Positions 7,168 to 16,557 are shown, counted from the stretch's first letter. The stretch is DNA of 64,000 nt from Bacteroidetes bacterium 41-46 (GCA_001897515.1 MKTA01000019.1:1-64000); one strand, 5' to 3'. Notes: generated by a model from the sequence alone, not told the origin. Numbers and translations are program-made.

Positions 7168-8319
7168 ATGAACGAGATAAGCAATTTTACTCTTTTCATA
7201 AACTCATCATTTGAGTTTATCGCATTAATCGTCTATTTGACGATGGGTACCTATCTACTCCTACACGTTGGTGTTGTGAAAAAGTTCGGTGAGAACAGAG
7301 TTGGAAGAAAAACATTTATTGCTCTTTCATTCTCTGCAAACACATTAGTTTTGCTGCTCAGACAATTTATCGGGCCTTCAAGTTTTCAGAGCAGTCTATA
7401 TGATCTCTCCTCACTATTTATTCTGCTTCAGCTCTTCTACCCTCTGGCATTTCATTTAAAATCTGTAAGTGGCCGTGAGACTAAAATTCTTCATAATCTA
7501 ATCCACACATTACTTCCACTGATGCTTTTTAATATTGTGTTAATTTTTTTGATGAAGTTTAATGTTACTATTGATAAAACCTATATTGTAATTTTATCTT
7601 CATTACTATTCTTTTATCTTATTTTTAGGATTTTTCAGTTTACCAGCAGCTATTGTAAATATCTTAAAAACCTCGTCAGAGAACCTTTTAATATTAAAAG
7701 AGAGTTATTTAGAACCACCTTGGTTATTACATGTATATCTATTATGATTGCAACTATATCAGATATGATATTCTCAAATGAGAGTACATTATTAAATCCA
7801 TCAGTAATTATTCTGTCAGCTCTTTCAATAATTGCTGTGCAGAGTATGCTAACTGAGGATAAGAGAGTGAGTCTTGATAATATTGGGTCGTACAATGAAG
7901 AGAACTATATTATTACACCAAATACAAGAAGCATAGAAAATCACAGGAAAAACGAGATTAAGGAGAGGCTTGAAGAGTATTTCAGTTCAGCCAAACCATA
8001 TCTAAATAAAAAGATATGCATAAAGGAGGTGGCAAAAAAACTATATACAAATAAAACTTACCTCTCTAAAGTAATAAATGAAAATATGGGTGTTAATTTC
8101 AATCAATTAGTTAACTCATATAGAATGAAGGAGGTTGACAGGCTACTAAAAGAGGACAGACATATGGGGATGAAAGAGCTGTGTGATAAATCTGGTTTTG
8201 GATGCATGGCCACTTTTGTTGTTGCGTTCAGATTATATAAAGGGGCTCCTCCTGCAGAGTGGTGTAAAAAGAATGCTCCGCTAATTAGAAATGACGCATA
8301 CTTGTCTGAAGATGAGTAG
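7168..8319 (+). CDS. Membrane-anchored AraC-family transcription regulator
   Basis: The 383-aa protein has six to seven hydrophobic segments in residues 15-240. A cytoplasmic AraC-type double helix-turn-helix follows (about 275-370), including KICIKEVAKKLYTNKTYLSK and SYRMKEVDRLL. Membrane-embedded AraC regulators of this layout are common in Bacteroidota; the membrane half presumably senses an unknown ligand. The second HTH is divergent (SGFGCMATFVVAFRLYKGAPP in place of the usual GF....YF.R.FKK..G..P), yet still recognisable. It has a consensus promoter and is divergent from the sensory hydrogenase operon across a region with inverted repeats, which makes that operon a candidate target. It overlaps the next regulator by eight bases, so the two are probably translated together. 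Confidence 0.83.
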   Translation: MNEISNFTLFINSSFEFIALIVYLTMGTYLLLHVGVVKKFGENRVGRKTFIALSFSANTLVLLLRQFIGPSSFQSSLYDLSSLFILLQLFYPLAFHLKSVSGRETKILHNLIHTLLPLMLFNIVLIFLMKFNVTIDKTYIVILSSLLFFYLIFRIFQFTSSYCKYLKNLVREPFNIKRELFRTTLVITCISIMIATISDMIFSNESTLLNPSVIILSALSIIAVQSMLTEDKRVSLDNIGSYNEENYIITPNTRSIENHRKNEIKERLEEYFSSAKPYLNKKICIKEVAKKLYTNKTYLSKVINENMGVNFNQLVNSYRMKEVDRLLKEDRHMGMKELCDKSGFGCMATFVVAFRLYKGAPPAEWCKKNAPLIRNDAYLSEDE

Positions 8320-8776
8320 AAGAAAGAGTCGTCTTAATACTGCAGTAATGAAGGGCCTCTATCTGTTAGGATTATTGAACGAAGACAATAGAAAAAGGGG
8401 ACCTTCATCATTCAATTTCGGTAAAATCCTTGAAAAAGTAAACGATTTAATGGTAAACGAGGAGTTATTCAGGTCCCCATCTCTTACTATTAATCAACTG
8501 GCAAGAAGAGTTGGCACAAACAGAACCTACCTGTCAAAATGTTTCCACCTGCACAATACGAACTACGTGGATTATATTAATGAATACAGGCTTAAATACT
8601 CTAAATCACTAATGGAGAAGATGGGTGGAGAGATAAAAAGTATTACAGAGGTATCTGAATTATCCGGTTTCCCTAATCCGAGATCCTTTTCATGCTGCTT
8701 TACAAAGAGGTTCGGAAAAACCCCCTCTCAGTTCAAACGCGAACTTCTTGCCGGATCTACACCACCTCGTTTCTGA
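8312..8776 (+). CDS. Small AraC-type DNA-binding protein
   Basis: From the ATG at 8312 the product is 154 aa: a short basic N-terminus and one complete AraC HTH domain (about 50-145). [20 protein letters not shown] is the first helix-turn-helix; [20 protein letters not shown] and [12 protein letters not shown] belong to the second. There is no sensor domain. The start overlaps the previous stop in ATGAGTAG. An ATG at 8291 is in frame but would overlap by 29 bases. The 3' end runs 20 bases into the opposing parE gene. A second DNA-binding subunit without a sensor domain, co-translated with a membrane-bound regulator, suggests joint control of the same sites; this is inference. Confidence 0.78.
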   Translation: MSRRKSRLNTAVMKGLYLLGLLNEDNRKRGPSSFNFGKILEKVNDLMVNEELFRSPSLTINQLARRVGTNRTYLSKCFHLHNTNYVDYINEYRLKYSKSLMEKMGGEIKSITEVSELSGFPNPRSFSCCFTKRFGKTPSQFKRELLAGSTPPRF

Positions 8777-10577
8777 GGTTGGAGCGGATAAAGTTCTGGC
8801 GGTCCGGGGTGTTTTTGCCCATATAGAACTCCAGGAGTTCGGCAATGTTGTCGTCGTTGCCAAGGCGTACGCGGTCCAGACGGATGTTCTCGCCTATGAA
8901 GTTCTTGAACTCGTCCGGAGAGATCTCGCCAAGACCTTTGAATCTCGTAATCTCCGGGTTGGGGCCGAGTTTTTTAATGGCCTTTTCACGCTCTTCGTCT
9001 GTGTAACAGTAAGAGGTCTCTTTTTTGTTTCTTACGCGGAAAAGGGGTGTCTGGAGAATGTAGAGGTGCCCCTGTCTCACCAGGTCCGGGAAGAACTGAA
9101 GGAAGAATGCCAGCAGGAGCATTCTTATATGCATACCGTCAACGTCTGCATCTGTTGCCATTACTATGTAGTTGTAACGGAGGTTCTCCAGATCCTCCTC
9201 TATGTTGAGAGCTGCCTGGAGAAGGTTGAACTCTTCGTTCTCATAGACTATCTTTTTGGAGAGTCCGTATGAGTTCTGCGGCTTGCCTCGTAGCGAGAAT
9301 ACAGCTTGAGTCATTACATCACGACTCTTTGTTATGGAGCCGGATGCTGAGTCACCCTCAGTTATGAAGAGAGTGCTCTCCATTGCACGCTCGTGTTTGT
9401 CTGTATAGTGGATGCGGCAGTCTCTGAGTTTGCGGTTGTGAAGATTTGCCTTCTTAGCCCTCTCTCTTGCCAGCTTCTGAATTCCCGAAATGGCCTTTCT
9501 CTCCTTTTCAGAATCCAGTATCTTCTTCAGGATTGCGTCTGCTGTCTCCGGATGTCTGTGAAGGTAGTTATCAAGATGGTCTTTCAGGAAGTCGCCAATG
9601 AAGTTTCTCACTGTTACCCCTCCCGGGCCCATCTCTTTTGACCCCAGCTTGGTCTTGGTCTGCGACTCAAAAACGGGATCCTGAACCTTAATACTTACGG
9701 CTGCTATCATCCCCTGGCGTACATCTGAGGGGTCAAAATCTCTTTTATAAAACTCCTTTATGGTTTTTGAGACAGCCTCTCTGAAGGCGGCCATATGGGT
9801 CCCCCCCTGTGTTGTGAACTGGCCGTTTACAAATGAGGAGATACCCTCTCCGTATTCGTTTCCGTGGGTTATTGCAATCTCAATGTCGTCACCTTTAAGG
9901 TGTATTGGTGAGTAGAGGGGCTCTTTTGTAAGGGTCTCATTGAGAAGGTCAAGAAGTCCGTTTTTTGAGATGAACTCTTTTCCGTCAAGCTTTATCAGCA
10001 GGCCGCTGTTAAGGTATGAGTAGTTTCTTAGCATAGCCTCTATAAATTCATAATTGAATTCATAGTTGCCAAAAAGTTCGTCATCTGCCCTGAATGTTAC
10101 CAGAGTACCGTTCTTCTCTGAGGAGAGGCTCCTCTCCTGATCCTCCAGAATGCCTCTGCTAAACACTGCCATCTGAGACTCACCATCTCTGAAGGATTGT
10201 ATCCTGAAGTCCACAGATAGAGCGTTAACCGCCTTTATACCCACTCCGTTAAGCCCAACTGACTTTTTAAAGGCCTTATTGTCATATTTGGCTCCCGTGT
10301 TCATTTTACTGGCTGCAACAATAAGGGAGTCAAGAGGAATTCCTCTACCGTAATCCCTGACGCTCACCACCTTATCCTTAATGGTTATGACAATCTGCTT
10401 GCCGTAACCCATTGCATACTCATCTACAGAGTTATCCATCACCTCTTTCAGAAGAACATATATACCATCATCCGGCGAGGAGCCGTCTCCAAGCTTTCCA
10501 ATGTACATTCCGGGTCTGCGCCTTATGTGTTCATTCCACTCAAGGGTTTTGATTTCGTTCTCTGTATATGTATTCAT
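8757..10577 (-). CDS. parE: DNA topoisomerase IV subunit B
   Basis: This 606-aa protein has the GHKL ATPase domain ([29 protein letters not shown]), a transducer domain, and the TOPRIM domain with EGDSASGS and [13 protein letters not shown]. It ends in [13 protein letters not shown] and a short tail. ParE with ParC unlinks replicated chromosomes in an ATP-dependent way. The length and the sequence around the TOPRIM domain fit the ParE class of Bacteroidota better than housekeeping GyrB. parC is not next to it; the downstream gene is convergent. The start ATG at 10577 is 25 bases past the -7 box at 10602-10609, which overlaps the asd stop, so parE can be transcribed independently or by read-through of the methionine operon. 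Confidence 0.9.
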   Translation of the reverse strand: MNTYTENEIKTLEWNEHIRRRPGMYIGKLGDGSSPDDGIYVLLKEVMDNSVDEYAMGYGKQIVITIKDKVVSVRDYGRGIPLDSLIVAASKMNTGAKYDNKAFKKSVGLNGVGIKAVNALSVDFRIQSFRDGESQMAVFSRGILEDQERSLSSEKNGTLVTFRADDELFGNYEFNYEFIEAMLRNYSYLNSGLLIKLDGKEFISKNGLLDLLNETLTKEPLYSPIHLKGDDIEIAITHGNEYGEGISSFVNGQFTTQGGTHMAAFREAVSKTIKEFYKRDFDPSDVRQGMIAAVSIKVQDPVFESQTKTKLGSKEMGPGGVTVRNFIGDFLKDHLDNYLHRHPETADAILKKILDSEKERKAISGIQKLARERAKKANLHNRKLRDCRIHYTDKHERAMESTLFITEGDSASGSITKSRDVMTQAVFSLRGKPQNSYGLSKKIVYENEEFNLLQAALNIEEDLENLRYNYIVMATDADVDGMHIRMLLLAFFLQFFPDLVRQGHLYILQTPLFRVRNKKETSYCYTDEEREKAIKKLGPNPEITRFKGLGEISPDEFKNFIGENIRLDRVRLGNDDNIAELLEFYMGKNTPDRQNFIRSNLRNEVV

Positions 10578-10601
10578 ATGAAGTTTTAGGATCTGGAGTT
10601 A

Positions 10602-10609
10602 CAAAGTTA
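10602..10609 (-). promoter_or_regulatory. -7 box for parE
   Basis: TAACTTTG on the minus strand, matching TANNTTTG, 24 bases before the parE ATG. It overlaps the stop of asd. No good -33 TTTG is seen. Confidence 0.45.
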
Positions 10610-11641
10610 AGAAAATTTGAATAATGCACAGAGTTGCTCTGCAATCATTACAGCATTTGTTGCTGCACCCCTGCGTAAATTATCGGCAACAATCCAGAGA
10701 TTTAATGAGTTTTCTTCTGAGAAATCTCTCCTTACCCTTCCGACAAATACCTCATCTCTTCCGTAAGCATAAAGAGGCATGGGGTACTCATCCTTTGCCG
10801 GATTGTCCTGTAACACCACACCGGGGGTCTCAATGAGAATTGCAAAAATCTGTTCCATCTCAAACCCCCTCTCAAAAGTGACATTTACTGACTCCGAATG
10901 GCCACCCAATACAGGCACGCGTACGGTTGTTGCGGTAATTGCAATTTTGTCGTTGCCAAAAATTTTTCTGGTCTCATTTACCATCTTCATCTCCTCTTTA
11001 GTATAGCCGTTGTCTGTAAAAGTATCAATACGGGGGATTATGTTTCTGTCAATGGGGTATGGATATGGAGAGTTGCAGGAGATGGCATCTCCGTAGCTCA
11101 GGCCTCCAATTCTCTCTCTCTCCAGTTGTGCAACACCCTGCTGACCACTCCCTGTTACAGACTGATAAGTTGAGACAACTATCCTTTTTATCTTTAGATG
11201 CTTATGAAGTAATGCAAGTGCTACAACCATCTGAATTGTTGAGCAGTTTGGATTTGCAATTATCATATCATCCGGGGAGAGTGAAAAACCGTTAACCTCC
11301 GGTACAATCAACTTCACAGCAGGATCCATTCTCCAGCATGAGGAGTTATCAATAACTCTGCAACCTGATTCAGCAAAGATTGGAGCCCACTCGTATGATA
11401 TTGCGGCACCTGCAGAAAACAGAGCAATATCCGGCTTCATTGAGAGAGCCTCTTTTAGTGTCACAACTTTAGTAACCTCCCTGGTATACTTATCCTCCGG
11501 AAATCTGACCGGGTAGTCAAGACCTGCAGACCTCTCTGAGGCAACAGGTATCAGAGTATCAAGCGGAAAGTTTCGTTCTGCCAGTATTTCTGCCATCTTC
11601 CTCCCCACAAGCCCTGTAGCTCCTACAACTGCAACCTTCAT
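10607..11641 (-). CDS. asd: Aspartate-semialdehyde dehydrogenase
   Basis: The 344-aa enzyme converts aspartyl phosphate to aspartate semialdehyde with NADPH, the second step toward Met, Thr, Lys and diaminopimelate. It opens with the nucleotide-binding GATGLVG motif (residues 8-14). The catalytic Cys is in NPNCSTIQ, and GGHSESVN carries the conserved His region. Length is normal for the family. Its ATG overlaps the thrA stop in ATGA (11638-11641), so it is translationally coupled and is the last gene of the metY-metX-thrA-asd operon. It should therefore be under the leader control proposed upstream of metY. Confidence 0.93.
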   Translation of the reverse strand: MKVAVVGATGLVGRKMAEILAERNFPLDTLIPVASERSAGLDYPVRFPEDKYTREVTKVVTLKEALSMKPDIALFSAGAAISYEWAPIFAESGCRVIDNSSCWRMDPAVKLIVPEVNGFSLSPDDMIIANPNCSTIQMVVALALLHKHLKIKRIVVSTYQSVTGSGQQGVAQLERERIGGLSYGDAISCNSPYPYPIDRNIIPRIDTFTDNGYTKEEMKMVNETRKIFGNDKIAITATTVRVPVLGGHSESVNVTFERGFEMEQIFAILIETPGVVLQDNPAKDEYPMPLYAYGRDEVFVGRVRRDFSEENSLNLWIVADNLRRGAATNAVMIAEQLCALFKFS

Positions 11642-13992
11642 AACGAGGCAGTGAGTATGTCGTTAAAGACTCCTGTTGCTGTCTGTCTTGCCCCGGCTCC
11701 GGCACCTGAGATTACAAGCGGCGATGGATAATCCCGGCTTGTAATTATTATTGTATTGTCAGTCCCCTCTGTCCTTGCCAGCGGATGATCAGCCGGCAGA
11801 GACTGAACTGAAGCCCGGCACTCCGTCCCGGATATGGTTGCAACATATCTGAGTCTCTCCCCCTTTTCTGAGGCAAGTTTATATAATCTCTCAACCTCAC
11901 CGGCAATTAGAGGAGATACCTCCACCTCCTCCGGCTCTCTCTCTATACCCATCTCTCTGCTCAGGATAAGAGCCTTCCTGCCTACATCCGTACCTGAAAG
12001 GTCAATATTTGGATCCGGCTCGGTATAGCCAAACTCTTTTGCCCTGGTAATGAGCGAGGAAAGACTGACAGAGCCGTTATAGTTGCTTAGCAAATAATTT
12101 AATGTCCCAGATAGGATTGCTTCAATTTTCTCTATTTTATCCCCTGCCTGAACCATTTGGCGGATGGTGCCGATAACAGGCAGGGCTGCCCCTACAGTCG
12201 TCTCGTAGTGAAGTTTTTTTCCGTTTGATGAAAATGCCTCTCTCATTCGTCTCCAGTTCTCTCCGGGAGCACTAAATGCAATTTTATTACAAGTAACCAC
12301 GGAAAATCCGTTAAGGGCAAATTCCGAATAACTGGATGCAACCAAACCACTTGCCGTACAGTCAATGAAGAGACTTTTACCAAGGCCGAAACCTCCGGCG
12401 GTATTCAAAAATTTTCCGATATCGGTATCCTCGCCTTTCTCCAGTAATTCTGATATTTTTTGCGGGTCTATTCCTCTCTTTGAAAACACCATTTTTTTAC
12501 TGTTTGCAATTCCTGCAATTGAGATATCCTCTTTACCGGAGATAATGTTAACCAGCTCTTTTGCCACGTTTCCATATCCGGCAATGAAAAGGTTTATCCT
12601 CTCATTTCTCTCTCCAAAAAACTCTTTGTGGACAACTCTCATCGCTACAGTCAGATCCTCTCCGGCCACAACTACCGAGATATTCCTTTCGCTGGATCCC
12701 TGTGCAATTGCCCTGATGTTTATACCCTCTCTTCCAAGAGCATTAAACATTCTGCCTCCTGTACCGGACTGATTCTTCATATCATCGCCCACCAGAGTGA
12801 TAATTGAGAATCCCATTTCAACCTTAAGGGGGTTAACTTTAGAGAGACTAATCTCATACGCAAATGCTCCGTCTGCAGCCTCCTTTGCTTTTACTGCATC
12901 ACTCTCTGATATGGCAACACACATTGTGTGAACTGAAGAGGCCTGAGTAATAAGAATAATATTTACTCCGGCTACGGCAAGAGAGGCAAATAGCCTGGCT
13001 GAATAGCCGGGCACACCAACCATACCGCTCCCCTCCATTGAGAGAAGTGCTATGCTGTTACTTCCTGAAATCCCTCTGATCTTTCCCCTGGTTTCGGGTG
13101 GTGATGACTCAATGTATGTCCCCTCAGATTCCGGTGAGAATGTATTTTTTACCTCAATGGGAATTCCGCTCTCAATTGCAGGCTGTATGGTTGGCGGGTA
13201 GATAACCTTTGCTCCAAAATGAGAGAGCTCCTGCGCCTCGTTGTAAGAAATGTGTCTGATACATTTAGCTTCAGGTACTAGTCTTGGATCTGCTGTCATC
13301 ATTCCATTCACATCACTCCATATCTGGAGAGTTCTTGCACCTGAACCCGCCGCAAAAAGCGCTGCGGTATAATCAGATCCACCCCTGCCAAGAGTTGTTG
13401 TTCTTTTCTGTGCATCAGAAGAGATGAAACCCGGAATTATATGAAGTCTGGACTTTTCAGAAGAAATGAGTTTGCGGATATTTGTGTAAGTTGCTGATAT
13501 ATCCGGTGTGTTTACATCTCCAAGCTTTATCGTCTTTATGATATCTCTGGCATCTGTCCATTGGTTACTGATACCCATTGAAGTAAATTTCACACTTACT
13601 ATCCTGGTTAGTATTATCTCACCAAAGCTCACAATCAGGTCAAGCGATGAGGGGCTTAGCTCCCTCAGAGAGTAAACACCTTTGCAAACATCCCTTAACT
13701 GATTAAAGAGGTTTTTAACCTTTAGCTCTACTGCATGGCGAAAATCTATGGGAATGAGTTCATAGATAATCTCAATATGACGTGACTCCAGCGAATCAAT
13801 ATCTGAAAGATAGTGCAAATCCTGAGCAGCAGCTTTACGACCTGCCTCAGTCAGGATATCTGTACAACCCCCTGTCGCAGAAAGCACCAGGATGGTTCTG
13901 TCCCTTTTTACGGCATCCGCTGTGATTGCTGCAACTTTCAATATGTTTGCGGCATTTGCTACAGAGCTGCCGCCAAATTTCAATACTTGCAT
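11638..13992 (-). CDS. thrA: Bifunctional aspartokinase / homoserine dehydrogenase
   Basis: The 784-aa fusion phosphorylates aspartate (N-terminal kinase, KFGGSSVAN at residues 5-13, GRGGSDYTA in the kinase core) and reduces aspartate semialdehyde to homoserine (C-terminal domain, NAD-binding FIAGYGNVAKELV). Between them lie two ACT modules (about 310-450), which normally bind an amino-acid inhibitor. TCNKIAFS and LSGTLNYLLSNY are homoserine dehydrogenase signatures. The protein is slightly shorter than the usual 810-820 aa. Only one base separates it from the metX stop. Gene order supplies homoserine directly to MetX, so this copy may serve methionine rather than threonine synthesis; which amino acid inhibits it cannot be read from sequence. 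Confidence 0.93.
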   Translation of the reverse strand: MQVLKFGGSSVANAANILKVAAITADAVKRDRTILVLSATGGCTDILTEAGRKAAAQDLHYLSDIDSLESRHIEIIYELIPIDFRHAVELKVKNLFNQLRDVCKGVYSLRELSPSSLDLIVSFGEIILTRIVSVKFTSMGISNQWTDARDIIKTIKLGDVNTPDISATYTNIRKLISSEKSRLHIIPGFISSDAQKRTTTLGRGGSDYTAALFAAGSGARTLQIWSDVNGMMTADPRLVPEAKCIRHISYNEAQELSHFGAKVIYPPTIQPAIESGIPIEVKNTFSPESEGTYIESSPPETRGKIRGISGSNSIALLSMEGSGMVGVPGYSARLFASLAVAGVNIILITQASSVHTMCVAISESDAVKAKEAADGAFAYEISLSKVNPLKVEMGFSIITLVGDDMKNQSGTGGRMFNALGREGINIRAIAQGSSERNISVVVAGEDLTVAMRVVHKEFFGERNERINLFIAGYGNVAKELVNIISGKEDISIAGIANSKKMVFSKRGIDPQKISELLEKGEDTDIGKFLNTAGGFGLGKSLFIDCTASGLVASSYSEFALNGFSVVTCNKIAFSAPGENWRRMREAFSSNGKKLHYETTVGAALPVIGTIRQMVQAGDKIEKIEAILSGTLNYLLSNYNGSVSLSSLITRAKEFGYTEPDPNIDLSGTDVGRKALILSREMGIEREPEEVEVSPLIAGEVERLYKLASEKGERLRYVATISGTECRASVQSLPADHPLARTEGTDNTIIITSRDYPSPLVISGAGAGARQTATGVFNDILTASL

Positions 13993-13993
13993 A

Positions 13994-15013
13994 TTAACTG
14001 ATGAAATTTATATGTCGCTTCACAATCCCGGCGATCTGTTCCCACTCTAGCAAAAAGCCGTCATGACCCCACCTGGATTCAAGAAGTTCAAATTTAGAAT
14101 TTTTAATGTACTTATGAAGAAATCTCTGCTCCTCAACAGGGAAAAGAGTGTCTGAGTCTATGCCAGCCACTATAGTATCAGCCTCAATAAGGCCGAGTGC
14201 TCTCTCCGCACCGCCTCTGCCTCTTCCGCAGTTATGGCTATCCACAGAGCGAGTAAGGGTGTAGTATGAATAAGCGTCAAACCTTTGAGAGAGTTTTCTG
14301 CCCTGATACTGCTGATAGTTACAGGCCCTCTCTGCAAAAAGAATATCTTCATCCTCCTCTCTTTGTGTAGTATTGTATCCGTTGTATGAACGGTAAGACA
14401 GAAGCGCGACAGACCTCGCTGCCCTAAGTCCTGATTCGCCGCCTCTTATGCTCTTCTGCTCCTCAAAGGTTGGGTCTGCAAAAAGTGAGAGCCTTTGAGA
14501 TTCGTTAAAGGCAGTTCCCCAGGGAGAGACTCTTGCGTTACAGGCTATTAACAGGAGATTCTTAACAACTTCAGGATGCATTATCCCCCATTCCAGTGCC
14601 TGAAACCCTCCTATTGAGCCTCCGGCTATCAGGTCAATTTTATTAATTCCGAGTTTAAGCCGTAGCGAATTATGAGCTCGGACAATATCTCTGACAGTTG
14701 TCTGCGGAAAAGAGAGCATATAAGGATCTCCGGTTGGAGATTTGCTTGCCGGCCCACTGCTTCCGTAACACGAACCAACCATATTTGCACAAATTAAATA
14801 ATATTTATCTGTGTCAAACACTCTTCCCTTACCCACCAGTCCACTCCACCACTCCTCAGGATTAGAATTTGCCGTTAATGCATGGCATATCCAGATCACC
14901 TTTTTATCAGGGGAGAAATTGCCCGAATGGTGAAAAGCAATTTCAAGCTGATCAAGCCTTTCACCACTCTCAAACAGAAAACCTTCAGAGAAAACCAGAG
15001 AATCTTTAATCAT
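13994..15013 (-). CDS. metX: Homoserine O-acetyltransferase
   Basis: The 339-aa alpha/beta-hydrolase-fold enzyme transfers acetyl from acetyl-CoA to homoserine. Visible features are the substrate-site segment NMVGSCYGSSGP, the nucleophile Ser in GGSIGGFQALEW, Asp in GIDSDTLFP and His in WGHDGFLLE, giving the full catalytic triad. It is at the short end of the family (typically 340-380 aa). Its ATG overlaps the metY stop in ATGA. Some family members use succinyl-CoA, so acetyl specificity is the likely but not proven reading. The product feeds MetY, encoded immediately upstream. Confidence 0.92.
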   Translation of the reverse strand: MIKDSLVFSEGFLFESGERLDQLEIAFHHSGNFSPDKKVIWICHALTANSNPEEWWSGLVGKGRVFDTDKYYLICANMVGSCYGSSGPASKSPTGDPYMLSFPQTTVRDIVRAHNSLRLKLGINKIDLIAGGSIGGFQALEWGIMHPEVVKNLLLIACNARVSPWGTAFNESQRLSLFADPTFEEQKSIRGGESGLRAARSVALLSYRSYNGYNTTQREEDEDILFAERACNYQQYQGRKLSQRFDAYSYYTLTRSVDSHNCGRGRGGAERALGLIEADTIVAGIDSDTLFPVEEQRFLHKYIKNSKFELLESRWGHDGFLLEWEQIAGIVKRHINFIS

Positions 15014-16311
15014 AAACCTGCCCTCCTGAACGCACTTTCAATATCTCTCTTTATATCTTCAATATGCTCTATTCCAAGAGAGATCCTTAGCGTATTCTCT
15101 CCTATTCCTGCAGCCCTAAGAGCATTGGAGCTCATCTGAGCATGAGTTGTGGAGGCAAAATGTGTAATAAGCGTTTTATTGTCTCCCACATTGACGAGAT
15201 GGCTGATTAATTCAAGAGAATTTACAAATACCGACGCGCGGTCTCTGCTACCCTTTATGTCAAATGAGAGCACACCTCCATAACCACTTTTGAAGTATTT
15301 CCTGCCTTTTTCATGGTTTGGACTGCTTTTCAGCCCGGGGTAATTAACTCCTTCCACTTTAGGGTGCGCCTCAAGCCACTCGGCCAGTTGCTGAGCATTT
15401 GAAAGAATTCTCTCCATCCTTAATGAAAGAGTTTCGCTTCCCTGCAGAATAAGAAATGCATTGAAAGGGGATAGAGAACATCCCCAGTCTCTGAGCCCCT
15501 CCGCTCTGGCCTTTACAGCAAAAGCTATATTTCCGGTCTCACTTCCGGCTCCGAACCTGTCCCAAAAACTCAAACCGTGGTATGACTCTGACGGATTTGT
15601 AAATCCCCGAAATTTACCGCTGGCCCAGTTGAAGTTTCCGCAATCAACAACAACACCACCTATGGAGTTTCCGTGTCCGCCAATCCACTTTGTGGCTGCA
15701 TGGGTAATAATATTTGCCCCCCACTCACGTGGCTTAAAAATATATCCTGCTCCTCCAAAGGTGTTGTCAACAATCAGAGGAATCCCATACTTGTATGATA
15801 AATTTCCAAACTCTTCAAAATCCGGAATATAGAAATCTGAATTTCCTATTGTCTCAATAAATATAGCTCTTGTCCGAGGGTCAATAAGTTTTTCAAAATT
15901 CCGGAGAGTACCTTTTTCTGCAAAACGAAACTCTATACCCAATTTAGAAAAACTACTCCTGAATTGATTGTAAGATCCACCGTATAGTGAGGATGAGCTT
16001 ACAATATTATCCCCGCATTCAGCAATATTTTGTATAGCCAGAAATTGTGAGGCCTGACCGGATGAGACGGCAACGGCAGCAGTCCCCCCTTCAAGGATGG
16101 CAATTTTCTGTTCAAGAACATCTGTTGTGGGATTTGACAATCTGGTATATATATGACCTGGAGTATTGAGCTCAAAAAGTCTTGCGGCATGATCGGAGTC
16201 ATCAAAAAGAAAAGAGGAGGTTTGAAATATTGGGGTGGCACAGGGGCCGTTTGAACCCGATTTAACAAGCCCGGCATGAACCTGCAGGGTGTCAAAATGA
16301 TTTGCACTCAT
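15010..16311 (-). CDS. metY: O-acetylhomoserine aminocarboxypropyltransferase (sulfhydrylase)
   Basis: This 433-aa PLP enzyme makes homocysteine from O-acetylhomoserine and sulfide (direct sulfhydrylation). It shows the Cys/Met metabolism PLP fold signatures YTRLSNPTTDVLE, SSGQASQFLAI, SSSLYGGSYNQF, IVDNTFGG, and the PLP-binding Lys in THAATKWIGGHG. The larger size of 430 aa and the GHG.SIGG segment separate MetY from MetB/MetC (about 380 aa). It is the first structural gene of the methionine operon and lies 85 bases after a Met-rich leader ORF. The ATG at 16311 follows a T-rich stretch. Confidence 0.93.
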   Translation of the reverse strand: MSANHFDTLQVHAGLVKSGSNGPCATPIFQTSSFLFDDSDHAARLFELNTPGHIYTRLSNPTTDVLEQKIAILEGGTAAVAVSSGQASQFLAIQNIAECGDNIVSSSSLYGGSYNQFRSSFSKLGIEFRFAEKGTLRNFEKLIDPRTRAIFIETIGNSDFYIPDFEEFGNLSYKYGIPLIVDNTFGGAGYIFKPREWGANIITHAATKWIGGHGNSIGGVVVDCGNFNWASGKFRGFTNPSESYHGLSFWDRFGAGSETGNIAFAVKARAEGLRDWGCSLSPFNAFLILQGSETLSLRMERILSNAQQLAEWLEAHPKVEGVNYPGLKSSPNHEKGRKYFKSGYGGVLSFDIKGSRDRASVFVNSLELISHLVNVGDNKTLITHFASTTHAQMSSNALRAAGIGENTLRISLGIEHIEDIKRDIESAFRRAGL

Positions 16312-16375
16312 AAAAAATGAATTTGATGATAATTAATACGAAATGTATGTTTGGGATTTATGGGGCCTGCCCAAT

Positions 16376-16392
16376 GGATCTTCGTAAGACCC
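16376..16392 (-). promoter_or_regulatory. Leader hairpin after the Met-rich ORF
   Basis: The minus strand reads GGGTCTT-ACG-AAGATCC, a 7-bp stem (one G-U pair) that begins four bases after the leader stop codon. A second weaker stem (TTGGG 16374-16370 with CCCAA 16355-16351) follows. Codon 34-35 of the leader (AAGAT) can pair with GTCTT of the first stem, so alternative folds exist. No T-tract follows either stem, so this is not a standard intrinsic terminator. Confidence 0.55.
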
Positions 16393-16396
16393 TGAT

Positions 16397-16510
16397 TTAT
16401 GACAGCATCTTGCGATGCATTCGCATTATCATCATTGAAGAAGCAACAGAAGAGTGAACAGCGATTATATTGCTGTCCGGTTTAAGTTGTATGGCTCTCT
16501 CTCTGTTCAT
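16397..16510 (-). CDS. Methionine-rich leader peptide of the met operon
   Basis: This 37-codon ORF begins 16 bases after a consensus promoter and ends 85 bases before metY. Residues 26-35 read MMIMRMHRKM, five Met in ten residues, which is the arrangement of amino-acid-sensing attenuator leader peptides. The first 25 residues contain only the initiator Met. The DNA of the Met codons can fold into a GCATC-GCAA-GATGC hairpin (16418-16405, GNRA loop) that competes with TGCGA-ATGCA-TCGCA. Proposed role: ribosomes stall at these codons when Met-tRNA is scarce and change the fold or Rho access downstream, raising metY-metX-thrA-asd expression. Sequence and position are direct; the mechanism is inference. 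Confidence 0.75.
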   Translation of the reverse strand: MNRERAIQLKPDSNIIAVHSSVASSMMIMRMHRKMLS

Positions 16511-16525
16511 CTTATTTACAAGTCG

Positions 16526-16557
16526 CAAATCTATATAAACTTTGGAAAGGTTCCAAA
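16526..16557 (-). promoter_or_regulatory. Promoter of the methionine operon
   Basis: Minus strand TTTG (16557-16554), 20-base spacer, TAGATTTG (16533-16526). Both Bacteroidota elements are present. The leader ATG at 16510 follows 15 bases after the -7 box. Confidence 0.75.
16541..16557. promoter_or_regulatory. Palindrome over the -33 element of the met promoter
   Basis: TTTGGAA-AGG-TTCCAAA is a perfect 7-bp inverted repeat whose right arm includes the -33 box (16554-16557). It could be a repressor operator for the methionine operon. It also lies 12 bases after the YitT stop at 16570 and could act as a weak terminator there. Confidence 0.45.

Noticed and set aside
16361..16374. GGGC-AG-GCCC as an intrinsic terminator before metY
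   Set aside because: The loop would be two bases and no T-run follows, so it cannot be a normal Rho-independent terminator.
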